A stretch of DNA of 64,000 nucleotides from positions 2,666,001-2,730,000 of the forward strand of contig OZ244625.1 in the NCBI GenBank assembly GCA_965218555.1, written 5' to 3'. Both the position numbers and the translations under genes were made by a program. The stretch comes from JAPPLB01 sp965218555. GTDB taxonomy: Bacteria > Acidobacteriota > Terriglobia > Bryobacterales > UBA6623. Under the pieces are notes generated by a model that was given only the letters and a program-made list of their open reading frames with translations, ran no database searches and had not been told where the DNA came from. Numbering within the stretch: the stretch's first letter is position 1; each line of letters begins with the position of its first letter. This document shows positions 8,557-16,145 of this stretch, piece by piece.

Positions 8557-9474
8557 ATGCCGGGTTTCACGCGGAGGCAGTTCTCGCGATTTGCCGCCGG
8601 AGGTCTTTCCGGGCTGCTGTTGTCCGGTTGCGGTTCGGAGGGTGGCGAAGGGGCTCGGGAGGACGGCCCGAACGATGGGCACAAGTCAACCTTCGCGGGC
8701 GTCCGCATCGGTGTGCAGAGCTACAGCTTCCGTGACCGCTCGCTGGACGAAGCGATTGCCGGGATGGTCGAAGTCGGTCTCGGTGAGTGCGAGATGTTCT
8801 CCGGCCATCTGGAGCGTGCGGACGGCGTACGGCGGGATCGCGAGGAGCTGCGCGAGTGGCGGCTCACGACTCCACTGACACACTTCGAAGAAGCCGGCAA
8901 GAAGTTCAGGGATGCCGGGATCGACCTCTACGCCTTCAACTACAGTTTCCGCGAAGACTTCACCGAACCGGAGATCGAGAGGGGCTTCGAGATGGCCAAG
9001 GCGCTCGGCGCGAAGGTCATTACGGCGTCATCGAACGTCACGACGGCCAAGAGGATCGACCCCTACGCCAGGAAGCACCAGATGCGGGTCGGAATGCACA
9101 ACCATTCCCGGATCCGCGAAAACGAGTTCGCCCGGCCGGAGGACTTCGACGCCGCCCGCATGGGCGCCTCCGAGTTCATCGCCATCAACCTGGACATCGG
9201 TCATTTCACCGCCGCCAACTTCGACCCGGTCTCGTACATCGAGAAGGAACACGCCGACATCCTGACCCTGCATATCAAGGACCGTAAACGAGATCAGGGC
9301 GACAACATGCCCTTCGGCGAAGGCGACACGAAGATCGTCGAAGTTCTGCACCTGCTGCGCGACAGGATGTACTCGATCCCCGCCAATATCGAATACGAAT
9401 ACAAGGGGGAAGACACCGTGGCCGAAGTGCGCAGGTGCTTCGAGTACTGCAAGTCGGCGTTGGCGGCGGGATAG
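8557..9474 (+). CDS. sugar phosphate isomerase/epimerase-like lipoprotein (Tat leader)
   Basis: A 305-residue TIM-barrel (xylose isomerase-like, AP-endonuclease-2 fold) protein. The leader has RRQFSRFAAGG (twin arginine) then LLLSGC, a lipobox, so it is probably Tat-exported and lipid-anchored. Barrel signatures: RIGVQSYSFRDRSLDEAIAG, GLGECEMFSGHLE, VGMHNHSRI, FIAINLDIGHFTAAN, LTLHIKDRKRDQGDNMPFGE and NIEYEYKG, the usual metal-binding His/Glu/Asp pattern. Such exported homologues are common in Acidobacteriota and Planctomycetes; substrates are mostly unknown. Ribosome site AGGGAGG is 7 nt upstream. No gene follows on this strand before the mobile element. Confidence 0.85.
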   Translation: MPGFTRRQFSRFAAGGLSGLLLSGCGSEGGEGAREDGPNDGHKSTFAGVRIGVQSYSFRDRSLDEAIAGMVEVGLGECEMFSGHLERADGVRRDREELREWRLTTPLTHFEEAGKKFRDAGIDLYAFNYSFREDFTEPEIERGFEMAKALGAKVITASSNVTTAKRIDPYARKHQMRVGMHNHSRIRENEFARPEDFDAARMGASEFIAINLDIGHFTAANFDPVSYIEKEHADILTLHIKDRKRDQGDNMPFGEGDTKIVEVLHLLRDRMYSIPANIEYEYKGEDTVAEVRRCFEYCKSALAAG

Positions 9475-9587
9475 CAGCCCGTGGCAAAAGTCACGCAGGC
9501 GGCGTTACGCGCCTTGGGGCCGATTGCGTAACGCGTGGCCGCTCCAGGAACGCAGTGACGCACTCTCCGCACAGCCCGCCGGAAGCG

Positions 9588-9750
9588 GCGCGTAACCCTT
9601 CGGGCGACGGACGTTTGCGGCCGTCGGCTTTGTCGTTCGCTTTTTCCTTCGCAAGGAGGAGATCACCCGGATCGCCATCCCCCTCACTTCGCGCCGAGCG
9701 ACCGCAGTAGCCCGCCGCGCCTTCCACGGACCTTTACCATGGGCTGCTAG
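9588..9750. repeat. dispersed repeat family 1, copy 2
   Basis: About 160 bp related to 5018-5166 in the same orientation, with a central block that differs. It ends at CTAG (9747-9750), which before the IS insertion would have been the stop codon of the DUF481 gene now at 10784. The copy therefore also abutted a gene 3' end. The upstream stretch 9475-9587 holds an inverted pair GCGTTACGC/GCGTAACGC and nothing else recognised. Confidence 0.7.
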
Positions 9751-10783
9751 ATGTGATCTTTCAATAGGTTGTTCACTCGGTCCCGACCGAGGAAACTGAA
9801 GGTGTCAAGCAAACGGTTTCCCGGAAGGAGGACCGAGTGAACATCCATCAGAATGCCAAGTTGACCCCGAAGAGTCGAGCCGATGTTGTCCGGCGGATTC
9901 TCGACCAGGGCCAGACCCCGAAGGCGGTGGCCAGCGCCTTCGGGGTCTGCGCACGCACGGTGCGCAAGTGGGTAGCCCGCTATCGGGCTGAGGGCGCCGA
10001 CGGCTTGCTCGACCGCAGCTCGCGTCCGCACCGCTCGCCACGGACGATACCGGCCGCTGTCATCAATCGCATCACCACCTTGCGCCGGCTGCGCTGGACC
10101 GGCGCCCAGATCGCCGCCACTGTCGGGGTGGCGCCCGCTACCGTCAGTCGAGTCCTCCGCCGCCAGGGGCTTGCTCGCCTTAGTGCCCTCGACCCGCCGC
10201 CGCCCGTCCGCCGCTACGAACATCCCCACCCGGGCGACCTGCTGCACCTTGATATCAAGAAACTCGGCCGCTTTCGCCGCCCCGGTCACCGCGTCACCGG
10301 GGACCGGGGCCACTCCAGCCCCGGCGCCGGCTGGGAATACCTTCATGTCTGCGTCGACGACCACTCCCGTCTCGCCTTCTCCCAGCTCTATCCCGACCAG
10401 ACCGCCGCCACTGCCGCGGCCTTCCTCACCGCCGCCCTCGACTACTACCACCGCCTCGGCATCCGCGTCCGCCGCGTGCTCACTGACAACGGCGGGTGTT
10501 ACCGTTCCAGGGCCTTCCATGCACGCTGTGCCCAACGCGGCCTACGCCATCGCTTCACCCGGCCCTTCACCCCCCGTACCAACGGCAAAGCCGAACGCTT
10601 CATCCAGACCGCACTCCGCGAGTGGGCCTACGCACACCCCTACCCCACCTCCACCCAGCGTGCCCAACACCTCAGACACTGGCTCCACCACTACAATTGG
10701 CACCGCCCACACGCCAGTCTCAAGGCCAACCCGCCCATCAGTCGAATCGGTCTGACCGGGGACAACCTGTTGAGGTTCCACAG
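9751..10783 (+). mobile_element. IS481-family insertion sequence
   Basis: About 1.03 kb, flanked by CTAG at 9747-9750 and again at 10784-10787, read as a target duplication. IS481 elements are known to insert at NCTAGN. The ends are imperfect inverted repeats: left TGTGATCTTTCAATAGG then TTGTTC, right (complement) TGTGGAACCTCAACAGG then TTGTCC. It contains one transposase gene, intact as far as can be seen. It landed exactly at the stop codon of the DUF481 gene. Confidence 0.85.
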
Positions 10784-10787
10784 CTAG
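9837..10787 (+). CDS. IS481-family transposase
   Basis: A 316-residue DDE transposase. The N-terminal helix-turn-helix (about 12-50) includes TPKAVASAFGVCARTVRKWV; a second HTH is near 88-110. The integrase catalytic core has Asp139 (LHLDIKKLG), Asp217 (VLTDNGG) and Glu253 (TNGKAERF), with a 35-residue D-E spacing as in IS481/IS3. The GTG start has AAGGAGG upstream. The stop codon TAG (10785-10787) is provided by the CTAG target duplication rather than by the element itself. Confidence 0.93.
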   Translation: MNIHQNAKLTPKSRADVVRRILDQGQTPKAVASAFGVCARTVRKWVARYRAEGADGLLDRSSRPHRSPRTIPAAVINRITTLRRLRWTGAQIAATVGVAPATVSRVLRRQGLARLSALDPPPPVRRYEHPHPGDLLHLDIKKLGRFRRPGHRVTGDRGHSSPGAGWEYLHVCVDDHSRLAFSQLYPDQTAATAAAFLTAALDYYHRLGIRVRRVLTDNGGCYRSRAFHARCAQRGLRHRFTRPFTPRTNGKAERFIQTALREWAYAHPYPTSTQRAQHLRHWLHHYNWHRPHASLKANPPISRIGLTGDNLLRFHS

Positions 10788-11839
10788 AAGGCGTAGCCGA
10801 AAGCGGTCACCAAGCCGTAGTCGTTGCGTTGTACGCCCGCGCTGGGCGGGTTGCTGTCGAATCGATCGAAGAGGCTCAAGCTCCAAGTGAATCCCGCGAG
10901 TATGGGAATCCGGGCGGTGCTGTCGTACTCGATGCGGTAACGTCCGGTCTGCACGAGGTTGGGGATGAAGGAGACCGTCGTGATGACATCGACCTCCTTG
11001 AACAACACGGTGCGGTAGTCGATTCCGGCGACGGCCTCGCCACTGCTTGCGCCGACCGTTGAATCCGCTCCGGGCACATCCTGAAATTGCTCGTTGGTAA
11101 TGGTGAAGCCGCCGAGAAAGGAGAATTCCGTCGTCTTGGTGTCTATGAACTTGTAGCCGTAGCCTCCGCCCAGCCGCGAGCGCAGATTCAATCGCTGGCG
11201 GTCGTTGCGTTCCAGACCGAGCAGGCCGAAGGCGAACTGCCGAGTGCTGAAGAACCGATCGTAGCGGGCGTCGGCGGTCTGGCGGCTGGTGGGCTCGGAG
11301 TCGTCTTGCCGGGTAAAAAGCGATGTGGCGCTTGCGGAGATCTGATATTTCGGCCTGCGGTATTGACCCCGGAGGCCCAGTGAAGACGAGTTCAAAAGGG
11401 AGTTGCCGCGAGTGAAGTTGACACCGGCGTCCACCGCGCCCTCGAGAATGTCGAAGAAGCCCGGAAGCTTGTCGTCATAGAACCTGATGCGGACGACCTC
11501 CGGGATATCGACCGTCAACACCCCTTCCTCCTCGGTGACGACCTCGAGTTCTTCTCCGGTCTGCTCGAAACTGCCGCGATAGAAGTGGCCGCTCTCGACT
11601 TCTATTTCAACCTTGTCCTCGGTGATGAGCTCTTTTACGTGCTCCCAATCGATGCTGAGCGTGCCTGCATAGTCGGTCTTGAACGACAGTTCTCCCTCTT
11701 CGAGCGTTTGGAGCTTCCCGCTCAGCCGGTCGCCGTTGTCGAGGATGACCGTATCCGCGCCGTGCAGTACGGGGACGGCGAAAATCAATAGAAAAGAGGC
11801 GGCCGTGCAAGGCCGCAGGAACCTCGTTGGAGCCAGCAT
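10784..11839 (-). CDS. DUF481 outer-membrane beta-barrel protein
   Basis: About 351 residues from the ATG at 11839, chosen because a signal peptide (MLAPTRFLRPCTAASFLLIF, cleavage near LHGA) starts there; a longer in-frame start exists at 11902. Mature part: an N-terminal SH3-like/DUF region (DTVILDNGDRLSGKL, VEIEVESGHFYRG), then alternating beta strands ending in the aromatic GLVTAFGYAF, typical of outer-membrane barrels. It resembles the YdiY-like DUF481 family, whose function is not settled. The stop codon lies inside the CTAG at the edge of the IS481 element; the reading frame is complete. Confidence 0.82.
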   Translation of the reverse strand: MLAPTRFLRPCTAASFLLIFAVPVLHGADTVILDNGDRLSGKLQTLEEGELSFKTDYAGTLSIDWEHVKELITEDKVEIEVESGHFYRGSFEQTGEELEVVTEEEGVLTVDIPEVVRIRFYDDKLPGFFDILEGAVDAGVNFTRGNSLLNSSSLGLRGQYRRPKYQISASATSLFTRQDDSEPTSRQTADARYDRFFSTRQFAFGLLGLERNDRQRLNLRSRLGGGYGYKFIDTKTTEFSFLGGFTITNEQFQDVPGADSTVGASSGEAVAGIDYRTVLFKEVDVITTVSFIPNLVQTGRYRIEYDSTARIPILAGFTWSLSLFDRFDSNPPSAGVQRNDYGLVTAFGYAF

Positions 11840-11876
11840 CGTTATGTCTGTTCGTCTGTCGGGGGAGATAGCGGGA

Positions 11877-12395
11877 TCAGCGCACCAACTCCCAGGCAAC
11901 ATGGCGCAATTCGGGGGCGATGAGTTTTTCCCAGGCCAGCCGCACGGCGGCGGGCGATCCGGGCGTGGAGAAGACGACCTTGCCGTAGCAAACGCCCGCG
12001 GTTGCGCGCGAGAGCATCGCGGCGGCCCCGACTTGTTCGTAGCTCAGCATCCGGAAGAGCTCGCCGAAACCCGAAAGCACCTTGTCGAGCCGGGCGCTGA
12101 TCACGTCGAACGTGCGGTCGCGCCGTGACAAACCGGTTCCGCCGTTGAACAGCAGGACTTGCACTTCCGCATCGGCTGTGAGTTCGTCGAGGATGCCGCG
12201 AATCTGATCCGGTTCGTCTTTCACGATACGGGAGGAATGGACGCTGTGCCCGGCTTCGACGAGCTGCTCGCGCAGATATTTGCCGTTGACATCGGTCTCC
12301 ACGGTGCGCGTGTCGCTCACGGTAACGATCGCAACCGAGACGGGACCTCGCTCGGCGGCCTTCTTGCGGTGTTCGCCGGCGCTGCCTGAATTCAT
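11877..12395 (-). CDS. moaB: MoaB/Mog-family molybdopterin biosynthesis protein
   Basis: About 172 residues from the ATG at 12395, chosen over 12437 because GGAGGAGG lies just upstream. MoaB/Mog proteins adenylylate molybdopterin before Mo insertion. Visible features: SVAIVTVSDTRT strand, VLLFNGGTGLSRRD (the GGTG molybdopterin-binding motif), and VVFSTPGSPAAVRLA. Length fits MoaB. No other moa or mob gene lies in the window. The DUF481 gene starts 37 bp downstream on the same strand, a possible operon without an obvious functional link. Confidence 0.9.
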   Translation of the reverse strand: MNSGSAGEHRKKAAERGPVSVAIVTVSDTRTVETDVNGKYLREQLVEAGHSVHSSRIVKDEPDQIRGILDELTADAEVQVLLFNGGTGLSRRDRTFDVISARLDKVLSGFGELFRMLSYEQVGAAAMLSRATAGVCYGKVVFSTPGSPAAVRLAWEKLIAPELRHVAWELVR

Positions 12396-12548
12396 GGTTC
12401 CTCCTCCTTCGCGGGAACGGCGTTCCGTTTCGTACAACGCTCAGCATGGCGAAGCTTGCCGCCGGAAGCAAATCAGCGCGGCGCCGCATAGTCCTGCAGG
12501 CCAGGGAGTGACCGTCTTCGAGGCTTGGGGAAACTTCGATTGCGTGGA

Positions 12549-13043
12549 TCAGCGAGTGGAGTTGGCCTGATCCGCTCCCGGCTTCGCTCTTGCGTACTTC
12601 GCTTCCGCATAGCGCCTCAATCCCTTGCCCACATCGGTGAAACCGCGTCGCATGAAGCCGCCGAAACACAGGAGCACCATCGGCGCAAGCACGCCGGTCA
12701 ATCGGTCCGTGTTGTGATAAACGCAGCTTGTCTCGCTCTCAGCTTCCAGGTGCTGCTCCCGTACCGCAGCCAGGAACCAGCGCGCCCCGAATGTCTTTCT
12801 CCAGGCGATGAGCCGGGGGGTCTCGAATGCGGACATGATTTAGGTCATTGCCATCTTCACCGGCCCCATCCTGACCAGAAGATGAGCTGCCGAACCGATC
12901 CTGAAATCCGTCCGTGCCTGCGGTGTGAATGGATTCCACTCACGATAATTCTCAATGTCTGTGAGGATGTCCCAGACGAAAGCGCCCGGTGCGTCGATCC
13001 GGATGCGCTCCGTCCGCACTTCAATTCCGCTCATGCTCATCAC
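12549..13043 (-). pseudogene. SRPBCC (START/polyketide-cyclase-like) gene with in-frame stop
   Basis: Two adjacent open stretches in the same frame: 13043-12840 (begins MMSMSGIEVRTERIRIDAP, includes VWDILTDIENYREWNPFTP) and 12836-12549 (SAFETPRLIAWRKTFGARW to the C-terminal FMRRGFTDVGKGLRRYAEA). Together they make one SRPBCC domain of about 165 residues, a hydrophobic-ligand-binding fold. They are separated only by TAA at 12840-12842 plus ATC, with no frameshift, so a single nonsense change (for example from CAA) would explain the break. A sequencing error or readthrough would restore a full protein. Confidence 0.7.
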
Positions 13044-13118
13044 CGCCGGGTTTCACGAGAGTCCTGACCCACGCGCTCGACCTCTCCCAAAGCAATTTCG
13101 AAGCGGTTTCGTCCCTGG

Positions 13119-13305
13119 TCTGCATTTCTCACCACGTGGCGAGACGAAGTGGGTGAGAGGGCCGTCAGGATAAGGCGCGAGCCGCTTGGCGCGCGCAGGT
13201 GTACTTGAGAGTACATCGAGCACGGCAAGCAAGCGCTGCGAAGGAAAAGCGAAGTCATGGCGGTCTTATCGCGTGCTTCCCCCGTCGGGTGGTGAGAAAT
13301 GCAGG
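13119..13305. repeat. dispersed repeat family 2, copy B (inverted)
   Basis: A 187-bp copy, inverted relative to copies A and C, with an 11-bp insertion near 13236. Ends CTGCATTTCTCACC and GGTGAGAAATGCAGG are nearly perfect inverted repeats. It overlaps the last 40 bp of the SDR gene at 13266, supplying that gene's final codons and stop. Confidence 0.85.
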
Positions 13306-14225
13306 CTGATCTCATCGGATGATTCCGCGATGCCGCAGCGATAGTAATATGCCCCACCTTGCCATGAAAGCTCGCTGGCCCACATCACGGTGGTTTGCGC
13401 GCCGGGCTCCCGAGGCAGCAACACCAAGGATGACAGTGCGGAACCCATTCGATAGAAGACGCCACCGGTCCTCCTTCCGAGGACTGCCATCCGTGTGAGA
13501 TTGGTGTCGACGGAACCCGGGTGCAATGCGGCCGACTGCAGGCTGTAGCGGTCAGCGAACCGTCTTTGGATCTCGAACGAAAAGTGAATCAGCGCCAGCT
13601 TCGACAACCCGTACGCATCCCACGAGTGGTAGCGTTCGATGCCGTTGAACAGGTGATCGTTCTTCACTCTGTGGTGCAGGCGGGAAGACACGTTGATGAC
13701 CCGCGCATCCCCGCACTCCAGGCCGGTTCGTTTCAGGAGCGGGAGCAACAGGTTCGTCAGGTGGAAGGTTCCGAGATAGTTGGTGCGCCAGTGAATCTCG
13801 AAACCGTCCTTGCTCGGGGGCGGTTTCTTTCGCGGGCTGAGTATGTTCTTGTGAATCCCCGCGTTGTTGATCAGTACGTGCAGCCTGCCGCCAAGGGTGT
13901 CCTCATACCACTTCGCGAAGCCATTGACGCTGTCGGCATCGCACAGGTCGAGGGCACGGGCTTTGACTCTGCTCTCGCCGGCGCCGATCCTGCGCAGGTC
14001 GTCCTTCAGGGAGTTCTCCATGGATGCGGTGTCGCACGTACAGGTGACAACGACACAGGCTCCCCAATTCGCGAGGATCCTGGCGGTTTCGTATCCGAGG
14101 GAACTGGGAGAGGCGCCGGTGACTATGACGCGACGTCCCGACATGTCGATCCTTTCCGCCGTGGGGTTGCGGGTGAACAGACGCAGCAAGTGATTGACGG
14201 CCTTGGCAAACGAACTCGGCGGCAT
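13266..14225 (-). CDS. short-chain dehydrogenase/reductase
   Basis: A 319-residue NAD(P)-dependent oxidoreductase of the retinol-dehydrogenase-like SDR branch. Rossmann motif RRVIVTGASPSSLGYETA (about 30-47, a variant of TGxxxGIG), VLINNAGIHKN (NAG motif), RVINVSSRLHH (catalytic Ser) and YGLSKLALIHF (YxxxK). The last about 13 residues (LHFSPPDGGSTR) and the stop codon come from repeat copy B, so the native C-terminus was replaced or extended when the repeat arrived. Substrate unknown. The next gene upstream is a second, truncated SDR. Confidence 0.85.
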   Translation of the reverse strand: MPPSSFAKAVNHLLRLFTRNPTAERIDMSGRRVIVTGASPSSLGYETARILANWGACVVVTCTCDTASMENSLKDDLRRIGAGESRVKARALDLCDADSVNGFAKWYEDTLGGRLHVLINNAGIHKNILSPRKKPPPSKDGFEIHWRTNYLGTFHLTNLLLPLLKRTGLECGDARVINVSSRLHHRVKNDHLFNGIERYHSWDAYGLSKLALIHFSFEIQRRFADRYSLQSAALHPGSVDTNLTRMAVLGRRTGGVFYRMGSALSSLVLLPREPGAQTTVMWASELSWQGGAYYYRCGIAESSDEISLHFSPPDGGSTR

Positions 14226-14238
14226 TCTTCAGGATTGA

Positions 14239-14737
14239 TCAGCGCGATTCCCGGGATTTCGCCACCAAGGCTTCGCTCGCTTCCCACAGCCTGGCGCCGT
14301 TGTCCGGATCCGATGCGGTTCTGGAAACCGCCTTCCTTTGCATCATGTGCAAGTACATCCCCGTGACGCTACCCGCTTCTTCCGCGCAGCAGAGGTAGAC
14401 GACCGGCCTGACAGCCTTTTCCGGAGACTGGAACAAGCGCCTCAACAAGGGGTTGACTATCGGTTTCAGCAACGTTGGCGCGTGTCGGGCGATGTTCGTG
14501 GCGACTCCTCCCGGACACATCGCATGCACCGCTACTTCGATGCTCTCACCCGGGTTCAGGCGGCGGGAAAGCTCGGTTGCGAACGTGCACAGGACCAGTT
14601 TGCTGAGGCCATAGAACCTGAGGCTCTCCCTGATCCCGTATTCCGTGAATGCCCCGAAGCTGTCGAAGTCGATGGTTAGAGAGGACCGGTGAGATTCGGA
14701 CGTGATGAACACGATGCGTGGGATCTTTCCGGCCCGC
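14239..14737 (-). pseudogene. 5'-truncated SDR gene at the island edge
   Basis: Homology to SDR proteins starts abruptly at about 14737 (RAGKIPRIVFITSES) just after an in-frame TAG, and runs through YGLSKLVLCTFATELSRR (YxxxK) to the end at 14239. The Rossmann half, about 140-150 residues, is missing. A GTG at 14712 could start a 157-residue remnant, but without the cofactor domain it cannot be an active SDR. The cut lies about 75 bp from the CRISPR array and marks the left boundary of the accessory island. Confidence 0.75.
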
Positions 14738-14811
14738 TAGAAGGGCGAACGACAATCCGGAGGTTCCGCACCCAGGGCGCGCACCGGACAACGAACTCAA
14801 CACTCGGTTCC

Positions 14812-15043
14812 GGGACCATCCCCGCGCATGCGGGGGAAACAGCTCGTCCAAACCTGACCAATGGCGACCAATGGCGACCAATGGCGACCAGGAGGTCCAT
14901 CCCCGCGCATGCGGGGAACAGGAATGAAAGATGGTCCGACCGACGCCCAGATACGGTTCATCCCCGCGCATGCGGGGGAAACTCCCTTTCCTGCGCCAGG
15001 GAAGCGCTGTACGCCGGTCCATCCCCGCGCAGGCGGACAAGAA
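14812..15043 (+). CRISPR. short CRISPR array, type I-E-like, no cas genes
   Basis: Four 29-bp repeats at 14812-14840, 14893-14921, 14954-14982 and 15015-15043; core CATCCCCGCGCATGCGGGG followed by AAC or GAAAC, like type I-E repeats. The fourth repeat is degenerate after GCGCA, so it is taken as the trailer end. Spacers are 52, 32 and 32 bp. The first contains three tandem copies of ATGGCGACCA; with one copy it would be 32 bp. No cas gene is in the window, so the array is an orphan or depends on cas genes elsewhere. No AT-rich leader is evident. Confidence 0.9.
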
Positions 15044-15214
15044 GCTGCCGGTGGAGAAGCGGCGACTTACGAAACGACTCCAGCGACGCAAGCGCCGTTA
15101 GCCCCGTCGGCCAACTCTCTATACGGGGCTGGACTTCCGGGAGATTGTTGTCTAACTTTATCCTTTGTGGGCCGCGTGACGCTGTGCGGTAGACAATGCT
15201 TCCGCTATGCGTTG

Positions 15215-15304
15215 GGGTTTGGAAGCCCTAGCTATGTCGAGAGTTTGGACCTCGTCGCTATGCCTCACGCGACTTGGAGGCGGGCGACCGGTACCAGTCG
15301 CCCG
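15215..15304 (+). repeat. noncoding module 1: 26-bp tandem pair plus hairpin
   Basis: Two 26-bp units (15215-15240, 15241-15266) with consensus GRGTTTGGACCYCGTSGCTA followed by TGCCGA; the first unit is more diverged. Fourteen bases later a perfect stem CGGGCGAC/GTCGCCCG (15281-15288/15297-15304) encloses a loop containing GGTACC-like CGGTACCA. The same arrangement recurs at 15479-15570. No protein-coding potential is evident here. Confidence 0.7.
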
Positions 15305-15478
15305 TCCCCGATCTTTTCTTGTGGGTTGTTGTGTGTGTTCGATTTGGAGTGTGTGTGGTCTGGTGTTTGATTTTGTGTGTGTTCGGCCGGGTAGCCGCGC
15401 CGGAGTCCAGAAGCCCCGGTTGCCTTGCCCTGCCTTGGTGCGGCCGAGTGACCATGCGCTTCTAAAGCACTACGTCTC
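15305..15478. other. GT-rich noncoding stretch
   Basis: Between the two repeat modules, strongly strand-biased in composition: runs such as GGGTTGTTGTGTGTGTTCG at about 15326-15344 and TGTGTGTGG shortly after. No gene or RNA family recognised. The composition is unlike the surrounding chromosome and suggests foreign or decayed DNA. Confidence 0.5.
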
Positions 15479-15570
15479 GGGTTTGGACCCCGTGGCTATG
15501 CCGAGAGTTTGGACCCCGTGGCTATGCCGAACTTGACCGGAGGGGCGGCGGTACCGGTGCCACCGCCCCT
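15479..15570 (+). repeat. noncoding module 2: 26-bp tandem pair plus hairpin
   Basis: Two nearly identical 26-bp units (15479-15504, 15505-15530) of the module 1 family, followed after ACTTGACCGG by a long inverted repeat at 15541-15570 (AGGGGCGGCGG, GGTACC centre, CCACCGCCCCT). The stem sequence differs from module 1 but the position and GGTACC core are the same, which points to a conserved structure rather than a recent copy. Confidence 0.7.
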
Positions 15571-15616
15571 TCACACTACGGTAGCAAAGGGGTCGGGGGT
15601 TGTCAATCAGTGTCCG

Positions 15617-15907
15617 TTACTCTAAGCCTCGTGCCAGCTCGCTTAGTGAGAGCATTGGAAACAGTGTCGTAAACGGACCGTAAGGATTTGCGAGAAGACC
15701 CACGACGCTGACGGGGGCATCTTCGCCGGACGCCGTAAAGCCCCGTATTTTGATTTGTCCGGCTAGGCCGCGGAGTTCCGGGTAGTTGTCCGCGAGCATA
15801 AACGCCTTGTGGCCCAGTCCGAGCAGGGAGACTTGCTTGACGGCCTTATGAACGCCCCGCAGGGCGCAGACCGGCTCGCCATGGATATAGAGATGAGAGT
15901 CACGCAA
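15617..15907 (-). CDS. hypothetical protein, unrecognised
   Basis: A 96-codon open frame with a TTG start. The product (HLYIHGEPVCALRG at the start, LLANPYGPFTTLFPMLSLSE near the end) has a globular-looking composition, with no signal peptide and no motif I recognise. It faces the noncoding modules and is divergent from the methylase gene. It could be a small phage or island gene or a chance frame; nothing in its surroundings decides. The 238 bp between it and 16146 hold no convincing promoter. Confidence 0.35.
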   Translation of the reverse strand: MRDSHLYIHGEPVCALRGVHKAVKQVSLLGLGHKAFMLADNYPELRGLAGQIKIRGFTASGEDAPVSVVGLLANPYGPFTTLFPMLSLSELARGLE

Positions 15908-16145
15908 CGACCCCGCAAAAACCCAACACGCGGCAGGGCATCACTCGGATGCCCCCCGACTCATTCCAAGCTATATTGGAACGGCACGTCGTAGCCTTGA
16001 CACAATTCCCTGATATGCTTTTCAGGCCGTAGTCGGCTTCAGCCGGCGGCGGTTGGCATCGACAATGGCCGGAACGCTCACCACGATTTCCACGCCGGCC
16101 TGAGCAGCCGCCCGCGGAATCACTAGCACGGGTTTCGACAGTCCG

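Noticed and set aside
15997..16019. TTGACA and TATGCT as promoter of the methylase operon
   Set aside because: Spacing is only 11 bp, too short for a sigma70 promoter.
16022..16135. Minus-strand peptide resembling a conserved C-terminus (VLVIPRAAAQAGVEIVVSV)
   Set aside because: Short, no start, and overlaps the beginning of the methylase region; could be a truncated gene but cannot be supported.
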